Below are positions 57,397 through 59,249 of a stretch of DNA of 59,249 nt, piece by piece; the first letter of the stretch is position 1; each line of letters begins with the position of its first letter. Source of the stretch: Mycobacterium innocens (GTDB lineage: Bacteria; Actinomycetota; Actinomycetes; Mycobacteriales; Mycobacteriaceae); the NCBI RefSeq assembly GCF_900566055.1, contig NZ_UPHQ01000052.1, positions 1-59,249 of the forward strand, written 5' to 3'. Position numbers and translations under genes: made by a program. Under the pieces are notes generated by a model, which did not search any database, was not told the origin of the DNA, and was given only the letters and a program-made list of their open reading frames with translations.

Positions 57397-59043
57397 GTGA
57401 GCTTTTCGGTGTGGCCGCCCGAGGTCAATTCGGTGTTGCTGCTTGCTGGACCGGGATCGGGGCCGATGCTGGCGGCGGCGGCGGCCTGGGACGGGATCGG
57501 CAGTGAATTGAGCTCAGCGGCGAGCGCATTCGGCTCGATCACTTCGGACCTGGGGGCTCAGGCCTGGCAAGGCGCGGGGTCGGCGTCCATGACGACCGCG
57601 GCAGCCCGGTACGTGGACTGGCTGGGAAGGGCGGCCGCTCAAGCCGAACGGTCAGCAGCCCAAGCCCGGGCGGCGGCCATCGCCTATGAAGCAGCGCTGG
57701 CCGGCATCGTGCACCCTGAACTGATCACCGCCAACCGTGGCCAGTTGGTGTCGCTGGTGATCTCTAACCTGTTCGGTCAAAACGCACCGGCGATCGCGGC
57801 CGCCGAGGCTGCATACGAGCAGATGTGGGCTCAGGACGTCGCCGCGATGAGCGGATATCACAGCAGTGCAGCGGCGACGGGCGCGCAGTTGGCCCCGTGG
57901 GAACAAGCGCTACAAAATCTGCCCGGGCTGCCAGGCGAATTCGCCAGAGCGATCGGAAGCGGTTTCGCTTTGGTAGAGCAGCAAATTCAGCAGACCCCCA
58001 CGGCACTGGCCACTGGATTTACCCGGGTATCCGACACCCTCATCACCGGCGTCTTCGGGGCGCCGGCTGATCCGCCCTTCGCGGCAACGCAGACGGGGAC
58101 CTTCACCGGCGCCCCGTCGCTGGCGACCAGACTTGAAGAAGCCGCGCTGTGGCCGGTAAAGCCCTTGCTCGCTGTGTCCGGCCTGGAAACTCAACTTGCG
58201 GTGCCCGGTAACCCGCTGTTGGCGTTGTTCTCCAGCGACATCCCGCCGCTGTCGTGGTTCCTCGGTAACTCCCCGCCACCTTTCTTGAATTTGCTGCTGG
58301 GGGAGACGGTGCAGTACACCACGTATCAGGGGATGAGCGTCGTGCAGATCACGCCGGCTCATCCGACCGGTGAATACGTGGTCGCCATTCACGGTGGCGC
58401 GTTTATCTTTCCGCCCTCGTTCTTGCACTGGATCAATTACTCGGTGATGGCCCAGCAGACCGGCGCGACCGTTCAAGTCCCGATATACCCGTTGCTGCAG
58501 GAAGGCGGTACCGCCGGCACGGTTGTACCCACGATGGCCGGTTTCATCTCCGCGCAAATCGCTCAATACCAGCCGTCCAACGTCAGCGTGATCGGCGACT
58601 CGGCGGGCGGCAACCTTGCACTGGCGGCTACCCAATACCTGGTGGCTAACGGCGACCCCGTACCGGAGTCAATGGTTTTGGTGTCTCCGTGGCTCGACGT
58701 GGGAATGACCAATCCGAATATCGGGCTGGTCCAGGATCCGTTGCTTCCTGTCGGGCCCGCGCAACAGATCGGCAAGGTGTGGGCCGGCAATCTTGACGTG
58801 AACGACCCCATGGTGAGTCCGTTGAACGGCTCCCTGGGCGGACTGCCGCCGACGTATGTCTACTCGGGCAACCTGGACATACTCGCGCCTGACGTGTTTG
58901 TCCTGCAACAAGCGGCCGTAACCCAAGGGGCCCCGGTCAGTTTCGTGCTGGCCAACGGTCAAATTCACGACTGGATTCTGCTTACTCCGGACGGTTTCCA
59001 ATACTGGTCGCAGATCAACCGGGAACTCGGTATCGCCGCCTGA
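57397..59043 (+). CDS. PPE-domain lipase, LipY paralogue
   Basis: A 548-residue protein. The PPE domain ([26 protein letters not shown]-x-G in AWQGAGS, to about residue 175) is followed by a linker and the same HSL-type lipase as the PE-LipY at 49162, with [24 protein letters not shown] and GQIHDW. In some non-tuberculous mycobacteria, LipY is fused to PPE rather than PE. Here both forms coexist. It is probably ESX-5 secreted and triacylglycerol-hydrolysing. It starts with GTG. Confidence 0.93.
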   Translation: MSFSVWPPEVNSVLLLAGPGSGPMLAAAAAWDGIGSELSSAASAFGSITSDLGAQAWQGAGSASMTTAAARYVDWLGRAAAQAERSAAQARAAAIAYEAALAGIVHPELITANRGQLVSLVISNLFGQNAPAIAAAEAAYEQMWAQDVAAMSGYHSSAAATGAQLAPWEQALQNLPGLPGEFARAIGSGFALVEQQIQQTPTALATGFTRVSDTLITGVFGAPADPPFAATQTGTFTGAPSLATRLEEAALWPVKPLLAVSGLETQLAVPGNPLLALFSSDIPPLSWFLGNSPPPFLNLLLGETVQYTTYQGMSVVQITPAHPTGEYVVAIHGGAFIFPPSFLHWINYSVMAQQTGATVQVPIYPLLQEGGTAGTVVPTMAGFISAQIAQYQPSNVSVIGDSAGGNLALAATQYLVANGDPVPESMVLVSPWLDVGMTNPNIGLVQDPLLPVGPAQQIGKVWAGNLDVNDPMVSPLNGSLGGLPPTYVYSGNLDILAPDVFVLQQAAVTQGAPVSFVLANGQIHDWILLTPDGFQYWSQINRELGIAA

Positions 59044-59125
59044 TTGCGGGTCAAGCGCCTAGATGAGTAATTCCCAACTGCGCGCGGAGTGTGCATCGGC
59101 TGCGCCGAGTGTGTACTGGCGGCGG

Positions 59126-59170
59126 CGACACGCCGAGCGGCGCCGCAGTGGTTGCACTCTCGGCGTGTCG
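59126..59170. terminator. Perfect 12-bp inverted repeat
   Basis: CGACACGCCGAG (59126-59137) and CTCGGCGTGTCG (59159-59170) with a 21-base spacer, 82 bases after the PPE-lipase stop. It could be its terminator or an end of the element whose gene may start at 59211. Confidence 0.5.
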
Positions 59171-59210
59171 GCTTGTGAAGGATGTGGTTGGAGGGCACCG
59201 ATGGACAGTT

Positions 59211-59249
59211 ATGAAGACAGACCTCGATGCCCTCCTGACCGAACTGTAT
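59211..59249 (+). CDS. Start of a possible transposase gene, cut by window edge
   Basis: Thirteen codons from an ATG read MKTDLDALLTELY, which resembles the N-terminus of IS982-type transposases. An inverted repeat lies just upstream. Too little sequence is present to be sure. Confidence 0.35.
   Translation, partial: MKTDLDALLTELY

Overview
The window is mycobacterial chromosome. It has high-GC coding DNA, PE and PPE proteins, a DosR dormancy block, a tmRNA with the mycobacterial tag, and gene order that follows the Mycobacterium tuberculosis Rv3097c-Rv3107c and Rv3127-Rv3141 segments. It also carries genes I do not expect in M. tuberculosis: a quinol nitric oxide reductase, an MspA-type porin, a homogentisate-dioxygenase-like catabolic operon and a second LipY-type lipase. 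A non-tuberculous species, probably a slow grower, fits best. Orthologue names rest on recalled protein sequence and synteny; no database search was run.

Layout. 1-1.3 kb: 3' part of a gene for a repeat protein built on 24-residue units, with a near-perfect 438-bp higher-order repeat. 1.7-9.3 kb: eight minus-strand genes with overlapping starts and stops, encoding a homogentisate-dioxygenase-like protein, alpha/beta hydrolase, CoA-transferase, HMG-CoA-lyase-like enzyme, TetR regulator, acyl-CoA dehydrogenase, APH-fold kinase and small DUF6285-type protein. The last three resemble the LvaA/B/C and ACAD10/11 chemistry that handles 4-hydroxyacyl-CoAs, so the operon may be an uncharacterised catabolic pathway. 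9.6-11.2 kb: a decayed PPE/PE-PPE hydrolase gene. 11.2-21.2 kb: fadB4, an AcuI/YhdH-type reductase, fadE23, fadE24, pflA, hisN, a small membrane protein, PPE51 and a frameshifted PPE50.

21.5-32.8 kb: a qNOR, Cys-rich membrane protein and slipin operon lies divergently from the Rv3134c homologue-devR-devS genes. DosR-like boxes sit in the shared intergenic region. These are followed by Rv3131-type nitroreductase, tgs1, a flavin-binding split-barrel protein and a second nitroreductase. NO sensing (DevS) is thus linked physically to NO reduction (NorB). 33-33.7 kb holds an MmpL and an alcohol dehydrogenase remnant abutting each other. A 13E12-type HNH protein with a LexA-like box over its start codon follows.

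35.4-46.8 kb is conserved core: agpS, fprA, prfB, an MscS-type channel, a Pro/Thr-rich membrane protein, ftsE, ftsX, smpB and ssrA. An AAA ATPase and TPR membrane protein pair is inserted between smpB and the Rv3099c-like gene. A 1.6-kb degenerate integrative element sits in the 3' end of ssrA, bounded by 24-bp direct repeats. 48.5-59.2 kb is accessory and partly decayed: broken mazF with intact antitoxin, a PE-LipY lipase, a Usp fragment, a Ser/Thr kinase with an MviN-like outer domain, broken phytanoyl dioxygenase, acyl-CoA dehydrogenase and SDR genes, an intact enoyl-CoA hydratase and hydrolase pair, an MspA-family protein, a PPE-LipY lipase, and perhaps the edge of a transposase gene.
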